From: Chloracidobacterium validum
Lineage (GTDB): Bacteria; Acidobacteriota; Blastocatellia; Chloracidobacteriales; Chloracidobacteriaceae
Assembly: GCF_018304825.1 (NCBI RefSeq)
Contig: NZ_CP072649.1
Coordinates: forward strand, 372,001-436,000
DNA: 64,000 nt
Reading direction: 5' to 3'
A model generated the notes under the pieces. The model worked only from the letters and a program-made list of their open reading frames with translations. It was not told where the DNA came from and made no database searches. Of the stretch, positions 53,559-60,905 are shown piece by piece. Both the position numbers and the translations under genes were made by a program. Position 1 is the stretch's first letter. Every line of letters begins with the position of its first letter.

Positions 53559-54167
53559 ATGGCTTCCGTGCCACTGCCGAATGGTCGCTCAACCGTTGCG
53601 CTGCATGAGCGCGCCGAGGCTAACCTGCGCTTCATCCGGGAGACGATGGAGCGCGCGGCCCTGTTTACGGCCGTTCCTGGGTGGGGCATGGTCGCCGTTG
53701 GGCTGACGGCGACCGTCGCCGCTATCCTGTCCGCGGCGCAACCTTCCCTCTGGCGATGGCTACTGGTGTGGCTTGGCGAAGCCGGCCTGGCGCTGACGAT
53801 TGGCGCTTCCGCCATGTGGCACAAAGCCCGGCGGCAAGATCATTCGTTGGCGTCGGCTGCCGCGCGGCGGTTCTTTTTGGCCTTTGTCCCGCCACTCGTG
53901 GTGGGCGGTTTGCTCTCTATCGTTCTCGTCGGTCACGGTGTCTATGATTTGCTGCCTGGCACCTGGCTGTTACTCTACGGAACCGGCGTCATGGCCAGCG
54001 GCGCGTTTTCAGTCCGCGTCATCCCATTGCTCGGACTGGTGTTTCTGCTGCTCGGCGGCATCACGCTGTTTCTCCCATTTCAAGTTGCGAACTGGGCCAT
54101 GGGGCTTGGGTTCGGCGTCTTTCACATTGGTTTTGGACTCGTCATTGCCCGTAAGTATGGCGGCTAA
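53559..54167 (+). CDS. membrane protein paired with a winged-helix regulator
   Basis: A 202-residue protein of unknown function with a cytoplasmic N-terminus (ALHERAEANLRFIRETMERA) and about six hydrophobic helices, ending FHIGFGLVIARKYGG. It overlaps the next gene, a winged-helix regulator, by 11 bases, so the two are translationally coupled. Such membrane/regulator pairs recur in Acidobacteriota genomes as far as I recall. The repeated combination suggests that the membrane protein senses or is controlled by the regulator; this is inference. Confidence 0.75.
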   Translation: MASVPLPNGRSTVALHERAEANLRFIRETMERAALFTAVPGWGMVAVGLTATVAAILSAAQPSLWRWLLVWLGEAGLALTIGASAMWHKARRQDHSLASAAARRFFLAFVPPLVVGGLLSIVLVGHGVYDLLPGTWLLLYGTGVMASGAFSVRVIPLLGLVFLLLGGITLFLPFQVANWAMGLGFGVFHIGFGLVIARKYGG

Positions 54168-54543
54168 ACACAAGGCAAACAAATCAGAGGCTTCTCCGGC
54201 GACGCCGAAAGCCGTCGTCTCGGCCACGAAAGTTGCCTCCGAAAGCGTTGACAAGCTCATTCACGAGCCGGTCCGCCTCGGCCTGTTGTGCGCGCTGGCC
54301 GGCGTCGAGCGCCTGTCATTCGTCGAACTCAAGCGGCTGCTGTCCACGACGGATGGCAACTTGAGCGTGCACCTGCGCCGCCTGGAAGAAGCTGCCTACA
54401 TTGATTGTGAAAAGGGCTTTCGCGGCCGGATACCACATACGACCTACCGGCTGACCGACGCGGGACGGGCGGCGCTGATGACTTACGTCAATCACATGGA
54501 AGCGCTCGTCCGCCATGCCAACCGCGTCGTCAGAGCGCGCTAG
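54157..54543 (+). CDS. winged-helix DNA-binding protein (HTH_27/ArsR-like)
   Basis: A 128-residue transcriptional regulator. After a Lys/Ser-rich N-terminal tail, residues about 34-115 form a winged helix: HEPVRLGLLCALAGVERLSF, then LKRLLSTTDGNLSVHLRRLE as the recognition helix region and GRIPHTTYRLTDAGRAAL as the wing, the usual pattern of PF13601 proteins. No metal-binding cysteines for an ArsR sensor are seen. The end of the gene overlaps the convergent galT by 14 bases. Target genes are unknown. Confidence 0.85.
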   Translation: MAAKHKANKSEASPATPKAVVSATKVASESVDKLIHEPVRLGLLCALAGVERLSFVELKRLLSTTDGNLSVHLRRLEEAAYIDCEKGFRGRIPHTTYRLTDAGRAALMTYVNHMEALVRHANRVVRAR

Positions 54544-55510
54544 GACAGGCGGCACGCAGGCGTGGCGCGGTTTCCTCTGGAACCGTGTCGTTGATGAACG
54601 CGCCGGCCCCGCTTTCGCTTCCTGCCAGATACTTGAGCTTGGTGGCCGTGCGGTGGGGCGGCAACAACTCGATGTGAAAGCGCGCGTATGGATACTCGCC
54701 GCCGTCGGTCGGCCGTTGGTGCAGCGCCATGATGTAGGGTAGAGAAAAGCCAAACAGCCGATCATAGCCGACCAGAAGCGTTTTCAGCATTTCCGCCAAC
54801 CGCCACCGTTCGACGGCATCGAAGTCCACGATGGCGGCAACGCCGCGCCGGGGGACAATAAGCGTTTCATACGGATAGCGCGCAAAGAAGGGAATGAAGG
54901 CGACGAAGGCCTCGTTCTCGCAAACGATGCGCCGTCCGTCGCGCAGCTCTTCGGCGAGCAAGTCACCCAGGAGGTCACGTCCAGTTCGTTGCCAGTGCGC
55001 CTCGGCCTGGGCAAGTTTGCGGGCAACGCGCGGCGGAACGAAGGGATAGGCGTAAATCTGCCCGTGCGGGTGGTGCAGCGTGACGCCGATGGCCTCGCCT
55101 TTGTTCTCGAAGATATAGACGTAAGCCACGTCCTCCCGCGCGCTGAGTTCGGCAAACCGGTCGCGCCAGACGAGAATGAGCCGCCGAATGCGCTCGACGC
55201 TTTCCTCGGCCAACGTCGTCGCATGCCGGTCGGTATAGACGACGACTTCGCAAACCCCCTGCGCCGGACGCACTGGGCAAAGGCGGCTGCCGGTGACGGT
55301 CGGCGCGGGGGGCGCTGCCTGCAAGCTCGGAAAGCGGTTTTCAAACACCACAATGTCGAACGCCGCCGCCGGGATTTCCGTCTCAAACGCCCCCGGCTGC
55401 GTGGGACACAGGGGACAGTAATCCGCCGGCGGCAAAAACGTGCGTTCCTGCCGGTGCGTCGCGGTGATGGTCCACTCACCCAGCAGGGGATTCCAGCGAA
55501 GTTCCGACAT
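54530..55510 (-). CDS. galT: galactose-1-phosphate uridylyltransferase
   Basis: Transfers UMP from UDP-glucose to galactose-1-phosphate (Leloir pathway). The 326-residue protein has CPLC near residue 32-35 (zinc ligands), HHPHGQIYAYPF near 145-156 with the nucleophilic HPH motif, and the second half HQRPTDGGEYPYARFHIELL near 264-283 (zinc/iron-like histidines). Start at ATG 55510 (MSELRWNPLLGEW). It forms a minus-strand module with a sodium:solute symporter and two tiny genes, so sugar uptake and use are probably linked. A GalK is not visible. Confidence 0.92.
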   Translation of the reverse strand: MSELRWNPLLGEWTITATHRQERTFLPPADYCPLCPTQPGAFETEIPAAAFDIVVFENRFPSLQAAPPAPTVTGSRLCPVRPAQGVCEVVVYTDRHATTLAEESVERIRRLILVWRDRFAELSAREDVAYVYIFENKGEAIGVTLHHPHGQIYAYPFVPPRVARKLAQAEAHWQRTGRDLLGDLLAEELRDGRRIVCENEAFVAFIPFFARYPYETLIVPRRGVAAIVDFDAVERWRLAEMLKTLLVGYDRLFGFSLPYIMALHQRPTDGGEYPYARFHIELLPPHRTATKLKYLAGSESGAGAFINDTVPEETAPRLRAACPSAL

Positions 55511-55655
55511 GGCGCACAGATTCGGCGGGCGGCGCATCGGCCGCATCGGGAGTGGCAGGAACAAACACGTACAACACCAGTCGCCGGCCGTCAGCTTTGA
55601 TCGTTTCCTCCCGAACCAGCGTTGGTTCGGGAGGAATGGGGGCTGTGGCGGTCAT
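55476..55655 (-). CDS. 59-residue conserved-looking small protein
   Basis: A small protein (MTATAPIPPEPTLVREETIK at the start) with the core ADGRRLVLYVFVPA and a polar tail. It starts at ATG 55655, overlapping the stop of the 70-residue membrane gene by four bases (ATGA), and its end overlaps the galT start by 35 bases. The coupling on both sides, and codon use like its neighbours, argue that it is real. No function is suggested by the sequence. Confidence 0.6.
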   Translation of the reverse strand: MTATAPIPPEPTLVREETIKADGRRLVLYVFVPATPDAADAPPAESVRHVGTSLESPAG

Positions 55656-55864
55656 GGCGACTTCGTCCACCGTGGGACGAGCAACGCGCCACCAAAGAGC
55701 GTCATTGCCAGTCCCCACCAGAGATTGATGTTGATGCCCAACGACTTGTCATAAAAACCGGGAATGCCGTTGGTCAGCCAGCCATAGCCGGCCAGGATCA
55801 AGCCCATCGAAACAAACATTGCGCCGATTGGAATGCGGATGTCGAGTCCGATGCCGCCGCTCAT
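55652..55864 (-). CDS. 70-residue two-helix membrane protein
   Basis: A very small integral membrane protein with two helices (about residues 10-31 and 46-63) separated by GIPGFYDKSLGIN. It lies 14 bases after the symporter stop and overlaps the next small gene by four bases. It may be an accessory subunit of the symporter, which is inference from position. I do not recognise a named family. Confidence 0.7.
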   Translation of the reverse strand: MSGGIGLDIRIPIGAMFVSMGLILAGYGWLTNGIPGFYDKSLGININLWWGLAMTLFGGALLVPRWTKSP

Positions 55865-55878
55865 CCAAGATTCGCCTT

Positions 55879-57651
55879 TCAGAAGAAAATGAGATTGAGC
55901 AGGAGTGTCGCCGTCAGCACCACCACCGCCAGCACGCCCGGCCGTTGCCAGAAGGTCGCCTCTTCGGTCGGTTTCGGGGTCAGGGCATAGACCAGTCCGG
56001 TGAGTTCTTCGTCCGGGCGTGGCCGGGTGACGAGGCTGATGGCGATGGTGACGATGAAGCAGACCGTCCAGGCCACGATGGCCGTCCAGAAGGTTTGTGC
56101 CAGTTCACTCCGGTACAGTGGCAGGACGACGCCGAAAAAACCACCCTTGATGCCGACCGTCGCGCCTTCCGGGAGCGAAAGGCCATGGTGGAGGGCCGCC
56201 GCCAACGTGCCGGCAACCAGTCCCCAGAAGGCGCCGTGGCCGGTGGCGCGCTTCCAGAACATGCCTAGCAGGAATGTGGCGAAGAGCGGCGCGTTGACAA
56301 AGGCAAACACAAGTTGGAGCACATCCATGATGTTGTTGAACGCCGCTGCAACGTAGGCCGTCGCCACCGAAAGCGCGATCCCGCCGACTGTTGCCGCACG
56401 GCCCATCCACAGGTAATGGGCGTCGCTGGCATCGCGCTTGAAATAGCTCTGGTAAATGTCGTAGGTCCACACCGTATTGAACGCCGTGACATTCCCGGCC
56501 ATGCCCGACATAAACGAGGCCAGCAGCGCCGTGAGTCCAAGGCCGAGCAGTCCGGCGGGCAAGTAGTGGGCGAGCATCGTGGGCGTGGCCAGGTCGTAGT
56601 CAATGACCGGACGCCCTGTCGTGTCGCGGATGACCGCGCCGGCCTCGGTGGTTTTGGCCGGAATGATCCCGACGCCGGCCGTCGCCATAGCCGGTGGCAT
56701 CGCCATCGGGCGTGGCTCAACCGTGAGCGCAATCATGCCGGGCAGGATGACCAAAAACGGAAAGAGCATTTTGGGAATGGCGGCAATGAGTGGTGTCCGC
56801 CGGGCGGCAGTCATCGAATCCGCTGCCATTGCGCGCTGGACGACGAGGAAATCCGTGCACCAATAGCCAAACGACAGGACGAATCCCAACCCCATGGCCA
56901 GCCCGAACCACTCGACGCCAACCGGATTGCGTGTGGCGTCGCCCATAAAGGCCCACGACTGGGTATAGGCCGTTGGCGCATAGCCCTGGGCCACCGAGTG
57001 CGTCATCAGTCGCGCCTGAAGCCCGTCCCAGCCGCCAACGTCTTTCAAGCCGAGCAGAACCAGTGGCAAAAAGCCGAAGACGATGAGAAAAAACTGCAAA
57101 ACCTCGTTGTAAATGGCGCTCGTCAGCCCGCCCAAGAAAATGTAGGCCAGCACGATCCCGGCGGCGGCCAGCATGCTGGCGTCTTCATTCCAGCCGAGCA
57201 GGAGTTTGAAGAGCTTCCCCATGGCGTAGAGCGAGACGCCGGACGAGAACACCGTCATCACGGCGAAGGAAACGGCATTGAGCGCGCGCGTTTTTTCATC
57301 GAACCGCAGCTTGAGGTATTCCGGCACGGAGCGTGCCCGCGAGCCGTAGTAGAACGGCATCATGAAAACGCCCACAAACACCATGGCCGGAATCGCGCCA
57401 ACCCAGTAAAAGTGGCTGGTGGCGATGCCGTATTTTGCTCCCGACGCGCCCATGCCAATGACTTCCTGCGCGCCCAAGTTGGCGGAGATGAACGCCAGCC
57501 CGGCGACCCAGGCCGGAATGGCGCGCCCGGAGAGAAAGTAGTCGGTGCTCGAACGCATGAAGCGCTTGAGCGCGACGCCGATGCCAATGACAAAGGCGAA
57601 GTAAATCGCCATCAAGACATAGTCAATCCACGCCAGTCGAACGTCGGTCAT
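55879..57651 (-). CDS. sodium:solute symporter (SSS family, sugar-type)
   Basis: Sodium-coupled importer, 590 residues and about 14 helices, LeuT fold. YFLSGRAIPAWVAGLAFISA near 38-57 and the following NLGAQEVIGMGASGAKYG near 58-75 match the SglT (sodium/galactose or glucose) branch, as does RSVPEYLKLRFDEKTR near 105-120. In a module with galT, so galactose or a related sugar is a reasonable substrate, not proven. The C-terminal part (GHGAFWGLVAGTLAAALHHG) is also typical. It is divergent from the SDR gene. Confidence 0.9.
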   Translation of the reverse strand: MTDVRLAWIDYVLMAIYFAFVIGIGVALKRFMRSSTDYFLSGRAIPAWVAGLAFISANLGAQEVIGMGASGAKYGIATSHFYWVGAIPAMVFVGVFMMPFYYGSRARSVPEYLKLRFDEKTRALNAVSFAVMTVFSSGVSLYAMGKLFKLLLGWNEDASMLAAAGIVLAYIFLGGLTSAIYNEVLQFFLIVFGFLPLVLLGLKDVGGWDGLQARLMTHSVAQGYAPTAYTQSWAFMGDATRNPVGVEWFGLAMGLGFVLSFGYWCTDFLVVQRAMAADSMTAARRTPLIAAIPKMLFPFLVILPGMIALTVEPRPMAMPPAMATAGVGIIPAKTTEAGAVIRDTTGRPVIDYDLATPTMLAHYLPAGLLGLGLTALLASFMSGMAGNVTAFNTVWTYDIYQSYFKRDASDAHYLWMGRAATVGGIALSVATAYVAAAFNNIMDVLQLVFAFVNAPLFATFLLGMFWKRATGHGAFWGLVAGTLAAALHHGLSLPEGATVGIKGGFFGVVLPLYRSELAQTFWTAIVAWTVCFIVTIAISLVTRPRPDEELTGLVYALTPKPTEEATFWQRPGVLAVVVLTATLLLNLIFF

Positions 57652-57844
57652 GGGTTGGTTGCGGCTGCGTCGAGCATACTCTGCCGCGCGCCATTGCGTT
57701 GAACATGGGAGTGAGCTTGCTTAAGCCGCACGTTAGCCGATTCATTCCCGGCGGCCAATGTCATTTTCGTTGTTGTGAGAGCTGGGGACGCGATAAGCTG
57801 GGCGACCGGCATGACATCTTCCGGCAACAGGGACGGTTCAGGAC
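57652..57844. promoter_or_regulatory. divergent intergenic region between symporter and SDR
   Basis: A 193-base gap with promoters expected in both directions. It is AT-richer near 57715-57790. No convincing promoter boxes or operator repeat could be picked out by eye. Confidence 0.4.
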
Positions 57845-58606
57845 GTGGTATTGGATTTGTTTCGTCTGGATGGAAAAGTGGCGCTCGTGACCGGCGCGCT
57901 TTCCGAGATCGGCGCTGCCATCGCCTTGGCCTTGGCCGAAGCGGGCGCCGATGTCGCCTGCCATGGGTCGGCGCGCGCGCCGGAAGCCCTCTGCGAGCAA
58001 ATCCGGGCGTTGGGTCGCCGGGCGTTGGCCGTGACGGGCGACCTCTACGACCGGGCGTTTCACGGCCACATCGTGGCGACGACCATGGCGCACTTCGGGC
58101 AGATTGATATTTTGGTCAACAACGCCAGCACGATCCGGCGCGGGGCGGCGGTGGAACTCAGTGACGAAGACTGGGATTTCATTCTTGGCATCAACCTGAC
58201 GACGGTGTTTCGGCTGTCGCAGCTCGTGGCCAAGGACATGCTGGAACGCCGGTCGGGCAAGATCATCAACATTGCCTCGCTGCTGGCGTTTCAAGGCGGT
58301 TGGCAAGCCCCAGCGTTTGCCGCATCGAAAGGCGGCGTCGTCCAGTTGACCAAGTCGCTGGCGAATGAGTGGGCCGCGCGTGGTGTCAATGTCAACGCCA
58401 TTTCGCCCGGTTATCTCGAAGTTGACAGCACGCGCCCCCTGCGGGAGGACCCGGTCCGGTTTCGCCAGATCACGGAGCGCATTCCGGCCGACCGCTGGGG
58501 CAGCCCGGCCGACCTGGCCGGCGCGGCGGTGTTTTTGGCCTCGGCGGCGAGCGATTACGTCCACGGGCACGTCCTGGTCGTGGATGGCGGTTGGATGGGA
58601 CGTTAG
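57845..58606 (+). CDS. short-chain dehydrogenase-like protein with altered catalytic motifs
   Basis: A 253-residue classical SDR by overall sequence, closest to KduD (2-deoxy-gluconate 3-dehydrogenase) in the LFRLDGKVALVTGA start, ILVNNAST (cofactor NNAG position) and the NVNAISPGYLEVDSTRPL region. Two motifs are unusual: the glycine-rich loop reads TGALSEIG, with Glu at the second conserved Gly, and the catalytic YxxxK reads FAASK, with Phe in place of Tyr (residue about 160). Ser in NIASLL is kept. The enzyme may be inactive or have a different role. Start is GTG 57845. The stop overlaps the convergent proB stop by four bases. Confidence 0.88.
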   Translation: MVLDLFRLDGKVALVTGALSEIGAAIALALAEAGADVACHGSARAPEALCEQIRALGRRALAVTGDLYDRAFHGHIVATTMAHFGQIDILVNNASTIRRGAAVELSDEDWDFILGINLTTVFRLSQLVAKDMLERRSGKIINIASLLAFQGGWQAPAFAASKGGVVQLTKSLANEWAARGVNVNAISPGYLEVDSTRPLREDPVRFRQITERIPADRWGSPADLAGAAVFLASAASDYVHGHVLVVDGGWMGR

Positions 58607-59793
58607 CGGTCGCCGGTGAGCGCGAGGTCGTCCCGGTGGATGACCTCGTCATGCGCGCGAAAGCCGAGCCGTTCGGCGATTTCAGCCGACCGCAAGCCAC
58701 GAATGTCCGTGATTTCATCGGCGCTGTAGCTGGTCAGCCCCCGCGCGACTTCACGTCCTTGTTCATCGCGGCAGGCAATGACATCCCCGGCCGCAAAGCG
58801 TCCCTCGACGCGAACGATGCCAGAGGGCAGAACGCTTTTGCCCTGCGTCGCCACGGCGCGCACCGCGCCGGCATCCAGAGTGATGGCCCCCTTCGGACGC
58901 AGGTTGGCAATCCAGCGTTTGCGTCCACCAAGCGCGGTGGTCATGGGTGGAAAAAGCGTCCCAAGGTCTTCTCCGGCGACGACGCGCGGAAGGATGTCTG
59001 GTGTCCGGCCGTTGACGATGACTGTCGTGACGCCAAAGCGCGCGGCGGTTTGCGCGGCGGTCAGTTTGGATGACATGCCGCCTGTCCCAAGGCTGCTCGT
59101 GCTGCCGGAGGCCAGGGCCAGGGTTGCGGCATCCACTTCCGGGACGAAACTCAAGCGTCGTGCCGTGGCATGCCGTTTCGGGTCGCGGTCAAACAGGCCG
59201 TCCACATCGGAGAGCAACACGAGCAGGTCGGCGTCCAGGATGTTGGCCACGAGGGCGCTGAGAAAATCGTTGTCCCCGAACTTGATTTCGGCCGTGGCGA
59301 CCGTGTCATTTTCGTTGATGATGGGAACGACGCCCAGGGTCAGCAGCGTCCGCAGCGTATGCCGGGCGTTGAGGAACCGTTCGCGGTCGCGGGCGTCGTC
59401 GTAGGTCAGCAACACCTGGGCGACGGGCGTGGGCGCAAAAGCCTGTTCGTAGTAGCGCATGAGCAAGGGTTGCCCAATTGCCGCCGCGGCTTGCTTGAAG
59501 GACAAGTCCTTGCCGAGTGGCAGGCGGTGCGCGCGGAGTTGCGTCATCCCGCAGGCCACCGCGCCGGACGACACGATGACGACCGTTCGCCCGGCCTCCC
59601 GCAAGGCGCGGCACTGCGCAACCAAGTGATGAAGCGCGGCTTCGACCAGTCCGGTTTTGGGTTCGACGAGCACGTTGCTGCCGATTTTGACGACCAAGCG
59701 TTGGGCCGAAGCCAGTTGGGCGCGCGTGGCGCGAGCCTGGTGATCACCGGTCGGTGGGGAATGGGTGTCGAGCGTCACGTTCCGATCCGTCAT
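58603..59793 (-). CDS. proB: glutamate 5-kinase
   Basis: Phosphorylates glutamate for proline synthesis. The 396-residue protein has an amino acid kinase domain (VVKIGSNVLV near 34, IVSSGAVACGM near 73, INENDTVATAEIKFGDND near 162, LGTGGMSSKLTAAQ near 240) and a C-terminal PUA domain (about 305-385), the full-length form. The N-terminal 30 residues are extra and low in complexity. Start at ATG 59793. No proA is in the window. Confidence 0.95.
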   Translation of the reverse strand: MTDRNVTLDTHSPPTGDHQARATRAQLASAQRLVVKIGSNVLVEPKTGLVEAALHHLVAQCRALREAGRTVVIVSSGAVACGMTQLRAHRLPLGKDLSFKQAAAAIGQPLLMRYYEQAFAPTPVAQVLLTYDDARDRERFLNARHTLRTLLTLGVVPIINENDTVATAEIKFGDNDFLSALVANILDADLLVLLSDVDGLFDRDPKRHATARRLSFVPEVDAATLALASGSTSSLGTGGMSSKLTAAQTAARFGVTTVIVNGRTPDILPRVVAGEDLGTLFPPMTTALGGRKRWIANLRPKGAITLDAGAVRAVATQGKSVLPSGIVRVEGRFAAGDVIACRDEQGREVARGLTSYSADEITDIRGLRSAEIAERLGFRAHDEVIHRDDLALTGDR

Positions 59794-59880
59794 TGGAAAG
59801 CCATCGCGCGGCAAAGCCGACCTACCAAATCCGCCTGGTGCTGGACTGGCAAGGCATCAGTTGGCAACTTACGACAAGGC

Positions 59881-60771
59881 TTAGGCAACGCCATGCGCCT
59901 TGAACCAGGCAAGCATTTCCTGCCAGGCGGCTTGCGCCTCGTCTTTCCGATAGGATGGGCGATAGTCGGCATGAAAGCCGTGCGGCGCGTCGGGATAGAC
60001 GATGATTTTCGAGCCGGACTTGCCCTTGGCCAGCGCCTCCCGCATGTGTTCGACCGTTTCCAGGGGAATGCCCTGGTCTTTTCCGCCGTAGAGTCCCAGC
60101 ACGGGGGTTGCGAGGGTCGGAGCGAAATCGATTGGAAACTTCGGCCGGAGTGGGTCGGGCTTGAAATCGGGGTTGTTGCGCGGGTTGGCCACCAGCGAGC
60201 CGTACCAGGCGGCCGCCGCCTTGACCCGCGGTTCATGGGCTGCGAAAAGCCAGGTCATCCGCCCGCCCCAGCAAAAACCGGTGACGGCAACCCGCTTGAG
60301 GTCCCCTCTCCCGGTGGCCGCGGCATAGTCCACGCACCTTGTCAAATCCGACAGGGCCTGCGCATCTGGGACTTTCGACACCACCTTTGAAATGACCTCT
60401 CCAATGTTTTCCAGCTTCGATACATCGCCCTGGCGGGCGAAGAGTTCCGGCGCGATGGCCATGTACCCGACCTTGGCCAGTCGTCGGCAAACATCCTTGA
60501 TGTGCTCATGGACGCCAAAAATCTCTGGAATGACAATGACGACCGGGAAGCGTTTGCCCTGTTCCGGCATGGTTCGGTAAGCCGGAAATTCGATGTCGGC
60601 CGCGGGAACCTTGACCTCATCGGCCGTGATGCCCTTGGTATCCGTCGAAATGGTCTGGGCGCTGATGGGTTGGACGGCCAGGGCGAAGCCGGCCGCTAGC
60701 GACGTGAGAACGAACTCGCGGCGGGAGCGTTCGGTATCGGGAAGAAGGCTGGTCAGGTGGTGGTCAAACAT
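59881..60771 (-). CDS. exported dienelactone hydrolase family protein
   Basis: Alpha/beta hydrolase of the carboxymethylenebutenolidase family, 296 residues. The nucleophile motif GFCWGG (Cys) is near residue 161, with DAPHGFHADYRPSYRKDEA near 263 holding the catalytic His. The N-terminus SRREFVLTSLAAGFALAV matches a Tat signal, so the enzyme probably acts in the periplasm. ATG 60771 is chosen; a TTG at 60798 is the only other option. Divergent from the crotonase/reductase gene. Substrate unknown; a specific catechol pathway is not supported by the neighbours. Confidence 0.9.
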   Translation of the reverse strand: MFDHHLTSLLPDTERSRREFVLTSLAAGFALAVQPISAQTISTDTKGITADEVKVPAADIEFPAYRTMPEQGKRFPVVIVIPEIFGVHEHIKDVCRRLAKVGYMAIAPELFARQGDVSKLENIGEVISKVVSKVPDAQALSDLTRCVDYAAATGRGDLKRVAVTGFCWGGRMTWLFAAHEPRVKAAAAWYGSLVANPRNNPDFKPDPLRPKFPIDFAPTLATPVLGLYGGKDQGIPLETVEHMREALAKGKSGSKIIVYPDAPHGFHADYRPSYRKDEAQAAWQEMLAWFKAHGVA

Positions 60772-60905
60772 ACGGCGTGTCAGTTGAAACGTAGGCAAGG
60801 AACAAAGCTGTCAGCTTTCACGGTAGGACGAACATAGCGCAGTCGCCGTCACTCATGCGATACTCAATGTCAGTCGTATGTTCCTCGAAAGGTCTGCCTT
60901 CAACC

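Noticed and set aside
56314-57702. 462-codon open frame on the plus strand opposite the symporter gene
   Set aside because: Antisense shadow of a membrane protein gene, hydrophilic and without motifs.
59170-60390. 406-codon open frame on the plus strand opposite proB and the dienelactone hydrolase
   Set aside because: Crosses two well-supported genes on the other strand and shows no motif.
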